A stretch of DNA of 28,077 nt, from positions 208,972-237,048 of the forward strand of contig MU619237.1 of the NCBI GenBank assembly GCA_025201805.1. Direction: 5' to 3'. Shown here piece after piece: positions 18,772-28,077 of the stretch. The translations under genes and the position numbers were made by a program. The DNA is from Parasitella parasitica. Its lineage: Eukaryota; Mucoromycota; Mucoromycetes; Mucorales; Mucoraceae. Each line of letters begins with the position of its first letter. Position 1 is the stretch's first letter. The notes under the pieces were generated by a model. The model searched no databases. It was not told where the DNA came from and saw only the letters and a list, made by a program, of their open reading frames with translations.

Positions 18772-21700
18772 ATGTCAGATCAAGGTAAAAAGCCCTTTGG
18801 AATGAAAGCCATTGCTTGTACAGAGAAAGATTAATATCAGTCACCTCAGATAAAGAAGAAGCCGTAACATCAGAGCAAAACGCGAACGATGAGTCTCCAA
18901 GGCTGTCAAAAAGAGCAAGGCTTATTGAAGAGAAACTGAAAACCAAGCAATCAACATCGTTGTTTGACACAGACGGTGATTTAAACAAGTGCAATATCAT
19001 CGAAGGTGATCGACGTAGTAGAAATAGAACGTCTAGTAGCGAAGCATCTCAGCAATCAGCATCGCCATCACAAATATCAGCAGCAGCCAAACCAAGGGCG
19101 AAGCCAGGACCAAAGCCCAGAGCAAAGCCTGGACCGAAGCCTGGACCGAAGCCTGGACCGAAGCCTGGACCGAAGCCTGGACCGAAGCCTGACACCAAGT
19201 CTGCAAGCAGAGCAACGGCAGCCAAATCAAAAGCAGGGCCGAAACCAGGATCTCGAGGAAAATCAGGATCAGGATCAGGACCAAAGCCAACAGAGACAGC
19301 GCACTCCAGAGGCAAACCAGGGCCCAAACCAGGGCCCAAACCAAAGTCAAAGGCAAAGCAATTAATCAAAGAGACACTGAACGAGGAGCAATACAGACAT
19401 AAGCGAAAGCGAACAGAGCCTGTAAGGAGGGCTCCAGCAATGCCGCTTTATAAAAACGCAAAGCAGAAACTCTTGCCAAAGCCCAAGACAGCCATTGACC
19501 AACAAACGAACGATCTGATCTCACAGAGATTGAGCCGTATGGAGACACTGCAGCAGGACCATGATAGGTCTGTCAAGGAACTATATCATTTAGAGCTATT
19601 CCAAAACATGCTTGAATACAAGCCAAACGCATTTATCAACGACGTTCGTTACAACAAGGCAAGCAGGGCTTATTTTCATTTTGAACCCCAAAAAAAGAAA
19701 ATTTAAAAAAAAAAAAAAAATTAAAAAAAAAAAAAAAAAAAAAAAAATACTGATACTTTGTGTAGTATGTAGAAGACTTTGACATGTGGAGATCGATCAA
19801 ATCAAAGGAGCCATTCGCATCGTCTCTGCAAGATCCCAAATTGATTGATCTGCTTCAGAGCGCTATTTACGAATCAATGCACACTATACCCCATGCCCAC
19901 GCCCATAGTTCAGCTCAAATCAACCCAGCTATCAACAGCAGCACTAGTAGCTTAGCTATGGCACCCATTGTCAACACCATCAGTACAGGCACAGGTCTTC
20001 GTCGACAGAACCGACAATTTGTGACTCTTGACGACTATATCAACTCATTCGTCTCCATTGACGAAAACGAAGACATTACACCTGAAGCGTGCGAATTGCT
20101 CGTTGAAAAGGAGCGAGTCATCCGTCAAAAGATCGATGCGCTCAAAAGGAGAGGAGGCTATTCTACACCTTACTTGAAAGAGATTGCCAGCAAAAGGCCT
20201 CAGCAGCAGAATGCACACAAACACGACCCACCATTACACCACGAGAACTTGTTGTCTGACATGGTCGTCGTCTCCAAGAACTTTCTTTTGAACCAAAAAT
20301 ATAAACGTGCCGCAGCCCGTCGATGTGCCAAAGCGGTTGAACGTTACTGGGAGAATATCCGTACACACGATGAACGTAGAAAACGAGAAGAGAGTAAGCG
20401 CATTGTGCGGCTGGCTAAATGGACATCCCAGCAAGTCAAAAAGAAGTGGAAGGTGGTGGAACGTGTTTGCGAGGCAAGACTAAAAGAAGTTTTGAAGGAA
20501 CAGCAGGCCCAAGAAGGCCGCCGTCATTTAGAATTGATCTTGGAGCATTCAGAGCAAATGCTGAATGTGCGCAATGAAGAATTAAGACAGCAGCAACAAA
20601 AAGCAGCGCAAACAGCAACGCAAACAGCAGAGCCAGCCCAAAACGACGACGATTTATGGCAAGACGAAGAGGCTTATGGACAAGACGACATCAGAGACCA
20701 CATGATTGAAGACCATCAAGATGAGAGTGACGATGACGAAGCTGCATTAAAGGCGCTAGAAGATGATCAAAATATGACTGTGGAGGAATTAATGGCAAAA
20801 TATCATTCCATAAAGGAACAAGAAGAGACGGACACTGAAACGGATGCGACTCAATTAGACGAGGAAAACGACTTTGGGAGCGATATGTCCTCCTCCGTTG
20901 CAGCGACAGACGATGCCGAGTTCTCAAATGTATCTGATGGCCAAGATATTCCAATTGAAGATGACGGTCAGAGTGAAGACGATGACGAGGAACTGGATGC
21001 GCTGAATGACGATGCCAATTTGACAGTAGAGCAGCTGATACAAAAGTACAATTATAGCATAGGAAACGACGCTGATGATGAAGAGGACAGTCAAGCAGAA
21101 GAATCAACTAAAAGACGGTCAGATTCAGACAACATGTCAATCAATAATGATGACGCTGGACAGCACATTGCTAAGCGCCGAAAGCTATCCTCGGCATCTA
21201 TACAAGAAGAATCGACACTGGCCGAACTCAACGACAAAGTAGCGTCAGGGGATGAGGATGAGGGCAGCAACTATATGTCCCAATCCATGGCATCCACAGC
21301 CGCAACCTCCAACGACAATTCTAGTAGCAGCAAATTCAATACACGCATTCCATTTCTTTTACGTGGTACTTTGCGTGAGTATCAGCATGTTGGTCTCGAC
21401 TGGCTTGCCAGTTTGTACAATAACGGATTGAACGGTATCCTTGCGGATGAAATGGGTCTTGGCAAAACGATCCAAACCATAGCGCTTCTAGCTCATTTAG
21501 CTTGTGAAAAGCAAGTGTGGGGTCCTCATCTCGTAGTTGTGCCGACCAGTGTCATTCTGAACTGGGAAATGGAATTCAAAAAGTGGCTTCCTGGCTTCAA
21601 GATCATGACCTACTACGGATCGCCAAAACAGCGCAAAGAGAAGAGGATCGGATGGTCCAAGGACAATGCATTCCATGTATGCATTACCTCATATCAGCTC

Positions 21701-24111
21701 GTCCTGCAAGATCAAAACATGTTTCGTCGAAAAGCATGGCAATACCTTATTTTGGACGAAGCGCATCACATCAAGAACTTTCGCTCTCAACGGTGGCAGG
21801 TGCTGCTCAACTTCAACTCAAAACGACGCTTACTTCTGACAGGCACGCCTCTGCAAAACAACCTTATGGAGTTGTGGTCGTTGCTCTACTTTCTAATGCC
21901 GAACGGCGTCTCTCAAGACATGCCTATAGGCTTTGCAAACCTCAAGGAATTTCAGGAATGGTTCTCTCATCCTGTCGACCGCATGATTGAAAACAATACA
22001 CAGCAGCAAGCAGGTATGGACGAAGAATCACGTGCAGCTATCCAAAAACTTCATACCGTGCTTCGACCCTACCTTTTACGTCGCCTGAAAGCAGATGTCG
22101 AGAAGCAAATGCCAGAGAAACACGAGCACATTGTCTACTGTCGACTGTCTAAGCGCCAAAGATATCTGTACGACGATTTTATGAGTCGCGGAAAAACAAG
22201 AGAGACGCTGGCTAGCGGCAATTTCCTTAGCATCATCAATTGTTTGATGCAGTTGCGCAAAGTATGCAACCACCCTGATCTGTTTGAAGAGCGTCCTATC
22301 TTGACTAGCTTTGCCATGGATGACCAGGTTCAGTTCAATGGTCAATGCTTGGAGACTTTGGTGCGCAGACACATGTCCAAGCAAACGCGCGATAAAGTCA
22401 ACTTGGGCTTCTTGAATCTCATCCTCACGGACGCTAGCCAAAACAAAATCCTCAGCCAAACAGTTGCCAATGACACACTGCGTTTAGAAGCAACCAAGGA
22501 TATCATGAACGAAATAGCCAATCATCAAAAGCGCATCTCTGTTGCAGAATCGCGTGCTGTTACCTCAACCAGCCATTATCAAGATCTAAAGAAATATGCA
22601 AAGTATCGAGAAATGCAGATGCACATACACGCTGCGGGTCGATGGCAAATGATACATTATGTAAATCATTTCCGATGTGCACAAAGGCCACTCTACGATG
22701 CAAACTTGATTGCCCTGCTATCTCCTGGCACGAAATACATGTTTTCGCATGATCCCAAACAGTATCTCGACCAATGCGAGGCTGTTTACCGGGCCGTTTC
22801 CAGTTACCGAGGTAGAATCAGCAGCAACTTGCACGTACTGGAGCAGTTTGGATTTGTTACCCCCAAAGTCGTTCTGAATGCAGACAGGAAAACCACACAG
22901 CCTCAAGTAGAGAATGACCAAATGCAGTTACTACGATCAGCAACAAGTGTGCAAAACGACATTTTTCATCCGATTGAGTCTAGGTTGTCAATCGCATTTC
23001 CAGATAAGCGTTTATTACAGTATGATTGTGGCAAGCTGCAGAAGCTGGATCAGTTGTTGCGTACTTTGGCTGCTGGTGGTCATCGTGCGTTAATCTTTAC
23101 GCAGATGACTCGAGTGTTGGACGTTTTAGAGACGTTTTTGAATATGCATGGCTATCGCTATTTGCGTCTGGATGGTGCAACCAAGGTTGAACAGCGTCAG
23201 GTAATGACAGAGCATTTCAACAATGACAGACGCATCACGTGCTTTATCCTATCTACTCGAAGTGGTGGATTAGGCATCAATCTCACCGGTGCCGATACCG
23301 TTATCTTTTATGATTCGGATTGGAACCCCTCCATGGACAAGCAGTGTCAAGATAGAGCCCATCGTATTGGCCAAACAAGAGATGTGCACATTTACAGATT
23401 CGTCACTGAATTCACTATTGAAGAAAATATCTTTAAAAAGGCAAATCAAAAGAGGTAAGTGATGCTTTGGCCTATAGTCAAAGTTTGGGTTATACTCATA
23501 CCGTGGTTTCATATAGAATGTTGGACAACGTAATCATTCAAGAAGGTGATTTCACAGATGACTATTTCAACAAGAATGAGTGGTGGAAGGATTTACCTGA
23601 AGTTGTTGGGTCTGGGTCTGCTACAGCCAGCCACGATCACTCGGAAAAGCCTATTGACTATGAGCAAGCGCTTTTGCAAGCGGAAGATGAATCAGATGCT
23701 GCTGCTGCCATTGCCGCCAGGAAGGAATTGAACATGGATGAAAATGAATTTGACGAGAATCGTCAAGTATTGAGTGAGACTGCATCTGGCCCAGCATCGC
23801 CATTTACACCTACCATGAGTTCCACACCTACAAGACAAGTGAGCGTTGGCCCTGACGCTGACGTTGAGGATGAGCATGGTGATGTGATGGTGGAGAAAGA
23901 TGTAGTCTTGGAGGAAAAGCACTCGCAACCACAACCACAACCACAACCACAATCAGACCAAGAACAGGATGAGCAAGATGATGAAGAGCAAGGACAATAT
24001 GACGAGGATATGCAACTGAACGTGGGACATGTGGATCAATACATGTTGCAATTCTGGGAAAGAGAGGTGGTTGGTACAGACCTTGGGTTTGGAGGCTTTC
24101 CTGATGAATAA
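18772..24111 (+). CDS. SWR1: SWR1 chromatin-remodelling ATPase (H2A.Z exchange)
   Basis: Proposed four exons: 18772-18784 (13 bp), 18850-19658, 19766-23454 and 23517-24111; introns 65, 107 (GC-AG) and 62 bp; 1701 residues (yeast Swr1 1514). The second exon encodes KPGPKP repeats and LYHLELFQNMLEY, a Swr1 N-terminal block. Next come the HSA domain (about 430-515; KYKRAAARRCAKAVERYW), which in yeast recruits actin-related proteins, and an acidic region with two TVEEL/QL..KY motifs (about 606-705). The Snf2 ATPase follows, with DEMGLGKT (about 835), DEAHH (about 937) and TGTPLQNNLMELWSLLYF. A long insertion separates it from helicase-C (DGATKVEQRQ; GGLGINLTGADTVIFYDSDW; QDRAHRIGQ, about 1380-1485). 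The large insertion and HSA order identify the INO80/SWR1 class, and the sequence is closer to SWR1/SRCAP. The ATPase exon is certain; the attachment of the first two exons depends on the GC-AG intron. Confidence 0.93.
19125..19184 (+). repeat. 12-bp coding minisatellite, five perfect copies (KPGP)
   Basis: The unit AAGCCTGGACCG is repeated five times without error, with degenerate copies on both sides (19099-19124, 19185-19191). It encodes tandem Lys-Pro-Gly-Pro in the N-terminal region of the SWR1 protein. Perfect identity suggests recent slippage. Related KPGPKP units recur near 19310-19345. Confidence 0.9.
19659..19765 (+). other. Proposed GC-AG intron of SWR1 containing long A tracts
   Basis: The preceding exon ends AAC AAG at 19658 and is followed by GCAAGC, a good GC-donor match. 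The intron would end TGTGTAG at 19765, with a CTGAT branch-like site about 15 nt upstream. Both exons meet in phase 0. Without removal, the frame runs into AAAAAGAAAATTTAA and stops at 19706. No GT donor near the end of the exon keeps the frame. Two A runs fill the middle of the intron (about 19705-19720 and 19723-19747). Confidence 0.6.
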
Positions 24112-25755
24112 AAATCGCTGCGTCCGCGCGCCTAGATTTTTAACCAAAAAAAGCTATCTGTGTAATTTAATAACAATTGAAAAAAGGGGCAAACTGTTTA
24201 TTTATTCACACACAAATATATCCATATTACATCTAGCGCTGTATATTTTTCTCGGTTTTATGTACATTAATCATGAGTTTTCTCTTGGATTTCATATGCA
24301 GTTTCCCTTTGTGCTTTCAACTATACCATAGATCGTAGGAAAAAAAAAAAAAAGTACACAACTATTAGCTTTTTCGTATGACAATAGCGAGATGCATGGG
24401 TTGCGCAATGTGCTACTCTGTCTTAGAGATCTGTCATTAAATGCAAGCTTCATGGGGGAGCTGATCATTGTGTTTGTATCATATTGTATTTCTCTTTATA
24501 TACTTTGGATCGTGAAATGTATATAATCAGCAAGAGGCTTAAAAGTGATATATATTTATATAAAATAAGCATATAACTATCATTGTAATAGGAAATACCC
24601 CCCTTCGTTCTTTCGTTTTGCCAACAACTCCTTAAAAAAAGAAAAAGAAAGAGCACACCTGATATAGTATGCCAAAGCCTACGTATTTATGTATTCATGA
24701 AATAACAGTTTTGCAACTAAAAAAGATTACTCTCCACGCTTTGCTCTTCAAGCCCATGGGCGCACAAAAAAGCTTGACGCTATCATTGTTCTTGGGCTCT
24801 CGTATCGGTATTTTTTATGATGAAATCGATCGTTGTAAGCACCTGTAATACCATCTTTTTTTTTTCCTATCGTTTGTTATTGTATATATAAATATATATA
24901 AATTAATAAGATAAAATGCAGGACTTCCATGTAATATTAGTTGATTAAGAGATACATGGCATTAGAGATTATGAACTACGCTTTGTGTATATATACAATC
25001 TGTGTATACATGTAATGCATGTAGTAACATGGTAGTAGTGCGTACATATCATACCATAATAAAAACAAAGCAAATTAGACTAAAACATATGCTGTATACA
25101 TGCCATGAACCTTCTCTACGATGGAAACTTCAGGTCATGTCTAGACAATTTACACACCCATATATATTTATCAACTGTATATAAATACAAAGCCAACGTG
25201 TATCTATCCTCGTGTTTTCCTGTGGCGTTGGAATAAACCAATGTTCTTTCATGGGTCTGATTTAATCTGATTACACAATTTACTTGTCGCATTGCGTCCA
25301 AGATTAGCAATGTGATAATACAAAAACCAGCATTCAGGCGGCCATTTCGGGCGTATCGATCCAATTAGGAAGAAATATTTCCAGATACTAAAAATAATGA
25401 TTATAGCGCATCAAGAAATTGAAATTCTCTTTGCTGATCATTAATAACTTGCTGTGTTACCAGATATCTTATATCGGGACAGTTACAATGTAATATATAT
25501 AGTTTTTCTTGTTGCTTGTTCGCCCTCTTCCCCCCCCCCACTGTCCCCCTCATTTTCTTGTGCTTTCAAAGAAAGCCTCCCCCCACCTCCCCCTTCTTGC
25601 CTTCCTCCCCCAACTACCATCTCTGATCCCCCCATCAGAAACATATAAAAAGTATCCAAAATTTACAACATCTACCCCACTTTTTTTCTTCTTCTCTTGT
25701 TTTCTCATCGTTGTTCCTCAATATATTCCCTTTACCTTTTGATCTATATACCAAA
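24112..25755. other. Intergenic region between SWR1 and the bHLH gene
   Basis: About 1.6 kb, strongly AT-rich, with many TATATA and TACATGTA-like stretches (for example 24880-24905 and 24990-25025). From about 25520 the plus strand is C/T-rich with C runs, then ATATAAAAAG near 25644-25653 as a likely TATA box, then another pyrimidine tract up to the ATG at 25756. The proline-rich frames here (25454-25742) are by-products of the C/T-rich promoter. No RNA gene was recognised. Confidence 0.6.
25644..25653 (+). promoter_or_regulatory. TATA-like element of the bHLH gene
   Basis: ATATAAAAAG about 105 bp upstream of the ATG, between two pyrimidine-rich stretches. The arrangement repeats that of the CSL gene (TATAAAAA, pyrimidine leader, ATG). 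Confidence 0.5.
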
Positions 25756-27123
25756 ATGCCTTCAGAAAAGTTCAGAATCACCACTAATGGCCAATCTTTA
25801 AGAAATCCAAACAACGGATTTTTCGGTAAAATCTAGCATTTGGTATCCGTAATCAGTAGTGAATTAACACATTTTCCGACATTATTAGGCATGACTTTAT
25901 CCTCGAATATGACATTGGACGAAAGGTATATAAACACATGTTACAATACCAATCGTTTTATGCATGAATTAACTTATTTCTCGAAATAAAATAGTGACGT
26001 ATCTGCTCATAATGACAGAAGGTCTGCTCACAACGCCCTTGAACGTCAACGCCGTGAACATCTCAATGTAAAATTCCAGCAACTTGCACATGCACTTCCA
26101 GCACTTCAAACTGTTCGTCGACCTAGCAAGACAATGATCGTAGCAAAGTCGCTCGAATTTGGTAAAGATATATTTGTTAAATGTATCAAACTGATATACT
26201 AAAAAGCAGCATTTTACAGTCTCCTCAAGTTTGACAAGGGAAACAACATTTACCTCTGAAATTCAAAAGTTGCGTTTAGAAAACGAAAAACTTAGAAAGC
26301 AAGCTGAAGCTTCAAGCAATCAATTAAAGAGACAATTAACCAAGCAACATGAGAAGCCTAATGCCACCGCTACTGCTGCTGCTGCTGCTGCTGCTACTGC
26401 TCCCACCACTGCTTGTCCTGCCTCTGACGCCAAGAAAAAGACAGAAAATATCGATGATAATGTTAGCGAAACATCTACTTTAAAAGTCAAAGATGATATG
26501 AAGCCTTCTGTCAAAAGAAAAGCTAGCGTCTCCGGTCCTCAATTATCTCCCCCACCTACCCCTGAAGCTATGCGAGGTAGCCATAAACCTCATACCGTTG
26601 TCATTGCCACGCCCATGGGTCATCCACTCAAAAAGAAAAAGATGGTCAAGCAAACCAAATCATTGCCTATTGCTACTGTCCCAAGCTCGACTTCCATTCC
26701 CATGAGCATGGCTCAGCAATTGCCAGTATATATTCCTACAAATGCTACGATGGCCGCTACTGGTATTAGCACCGTTTCCATGGCACATACTCCTGCTGCT
26801 TCTTTAATCGAGTCGCCTTGGTCACCACTGGATGATACTCATTTGCATTCATCGTTATTAACATACCCTCCCCATACAAATAACCAAGCTGATAATACCC
26901 CAAACTACTTTGACATGACGTCTCCTTTATCATCAAATGCCAACATGTTGTATGAAATATATGCTGACAACATGCATCCCATGCTGCTTTCACCATATTA
27001 TATCGCTGAAACAACGCCAACTCGTAAGTGAGTATACAGATAACTCTCTCATCGCAATCATTACTAACATTCCGCTTAGCTTATACTTCTAGTTTCTCTA
27101 CCAATATAAATCATCGTCGTTAA
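25756..27123 (+). CDS. bHLH leucine-zipper transcription factor, class B (Max-like)
   Basis: Five exons: 25756-25825, 25889-25925, 25995-26161, 26220-27023 and 27080-27123, with introns of 63, 69, 58 and 56 bp (intron 3 has a TACTAA branch site), predicting 373 residues. The basic region RRSAHNALERQRREHLNVKF (about 44-63) carries His48, Glu52 and Arg56, the H-E-R triad that reads the E-box CACGTG. The loop and helix 2 follow as RRPSKTMIVAKSLEFV. A helix with heptad-like Leu (SEIQKLRLENEKLRKQ) then extends helix 2 as a short zipper. The C-terminal two thirds are disordered, with an Ala run, a basic patch HPLKKKKMVKQ (probable nuclear signal) and Ser/Thr/Pro-rich sequence. The protein most resembles Max/Myc-like and fungal Cbf1-type factors by motif, but an exact orthologue cannot be named. 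Confidence 0.92.
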
Positions 27124-28077
27124 CAACCACTTCATCAACGCCAACGCAGCTTCAATAGTCATGATCTTTATTAGTCCTAGAAGGATGTCTCTTGATTTAT
27201 GGAAAAATGGCAAACTGAACATGTGAAATGCCTGTTATGACTGGAATATAATATCCATTGCACATGTTTCTATCTCACTAAATGTAAATATTTTATTCGA
27301 AAAACACCAGAAAAAAAACAAACAGCCTACTTGCTGCTATAAATATTCATTAGCTCTCTCTCTCTCTCTCTCTTTATACGTATAAATGTCTTTAGTAATA
27401 AAATAATCCCAAGTTTTACATATAATTATACATATCCTGTTGTGCAAAATGAATATAGCGAATATCATGTAATAAGGCTAATTTATAGAGAAAACTTTTT
27501 ATGGTTAATTTGACATTTGTATACTACTCATCATTATGGCGAATGTTTTTTTTTGTCATTTTTACAAATTTAGACAATCGATGTTGTTTATCAAGACAAA
27601 ATCCGTGTCCTTGGGATTTGTATACATGTATATATATAAAAAGACGATCGTTCTAGAAGGTCATAGGTATACGTATACGTCTCGCTTCATTGCACTCTTC
27701 CTTTCTTCAGCCTGCTATATCTCGACAATGTATTTTTTTTCTTCCAACACATGCACTATTTGTTGTTGTTGTACCGCCGTACCTTTTTGTTGTAGATACA
27801 CACGCAGCGATATCCCCCCTCCCCCCAAATCAACAATCAAAAATCCTCATTTTTACTTTACTATTCCAGGCAGCACCCATAAGCTCAGCAGGTTATCGGA
27901 ATCGGTCAACTATTGTATATTCTCTGATCTTGACTTCCTTCAGCAAACATTATTCTTGCTTTCCTGCTTCTCCCCCCCCCACTATTTTCTTTCCCCCACA
28001 TTTTCTTCCTCTCTGTTTATTTGTTACCCCTACTCTTTTTCCGAACTTCTGTTGCAGGCGCAACACCTTTTTTTTTT
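27124..28077. promoter_or_regulatory. 3' flank of the bHLH gene, then probable promoter and leader of a gene beyond the window
   Basis: The left part is AT-rich flank with a (CT)10 microsatellite at 27354-27373. At about 27633-27642 TATATAAAAA is a good TATA box. Downstream, pyrimidine-rich DNA with C runs (27813-27836, 27972-27980) continues to the edge, like the leaders of the other plus genes. A frame from ATG 27728 stays open to the window end but encodes low-complexity Phe/Cys/Pro/Ser sequence, so I do not call it a gene. TTCTGTTGCAG at about 28047-28057 could be a splice acceptor. Confidence 0.5.
27354..27373 (+). repeat. (CT)10 microsatellite
   Basis: Ten uninterrupted CT units in the 3' flank of the bHLH gene. 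Confidence 0.85.

Noticed and set aside
19006-19369. Long frames of repeated DRSLDRSL, QASVQASV and GFGPGFGP type on both strands
   Set aside because: They are alternative-frame readings of the 12-bp minisatellite in SWR1, which keeps every frame open.
25454-25742. Proline-rich frames upstream of the bHLH gene
   Set aside because: They arise from the C/T-rich promoter and leader; there is no conserved sequence, and the TATA box lies inside.
27728-28077. Frame open to the right edge of the window
   Set aside because: The translation is biased low-complexity sequence from a pyrimidine-rich leader; no domain or splice evidence makes it a gene call.

Overview
The window looks like nuclear DNA of a filamentous fungus, most likely an early-diverging one of the Mucoromycota/Mucorales type. 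The evidence is AT-rich intergenic DNA with long A/T tracts, short introns (mostly 54-71 bp, with GTAAGT-like donors and CTAAY/CTGAY branch points), pyrimidine-rich leaders directly before start codons, and Tc1/mariner relics. A KICSTOR-type gene, which the ascomycete yeasts lack, fits the same placement. The species cannot be named from the sequence alone.

Layout. Positions 1-2733 are transposon-rich: the N-terminal half of a Tc1/mariner transposase runs off the left edge (minus strand); a frameshifted Myb/SANT-like relic lies near 1445-1805; and the 3' end of a second Tc1/mariner element (plus strand) ends in a seven-copy, ~22-bp-periodic array of AAAAGCGC iterons and a terminal GGAGGCACTG followed by TA. 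After this comes a gene-dense block. It holds a NOL10/Enp2 ribosome-biogenesis gene (minus), an atypical peroxiredoxin-like gene (plus, divergent), a small predicted secreted protein (minus), and a complete four-exon homologue of KICS2/C12orf66, the KICSTOR subunit (minus). To the right lie a large CSL (CBF1/Su(H)/LAG-1) transcription factor gene, a ~3-kb gene-poor stretch, a C2HC zinc finger plus PHD protein, a SWR1 chromatin remodeller gene, and a bHLH-zipper transcription factor gene (all plus). The right edge looks like the promoter and leader of a further gene.

The genes do not form a pathway or operon. Four of them (CSL, PHD, SWR1, bHLHZip) encode nuclear or chromatin factors, and NOL10 acts in the nucleolus. 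The most notable item is the KICS2 homologue: after splicing it predicts 444 residues, essentially the length of the animal protein, with similarity along its whole length. This suggests that a KICSTOR-like TORC1 regulator exists in this fungal lineage.

Exon coordinates were derived by hand from reading frame, GT-AG sites and family conservation. All family assignments come from recognised motifs, not from database searches.
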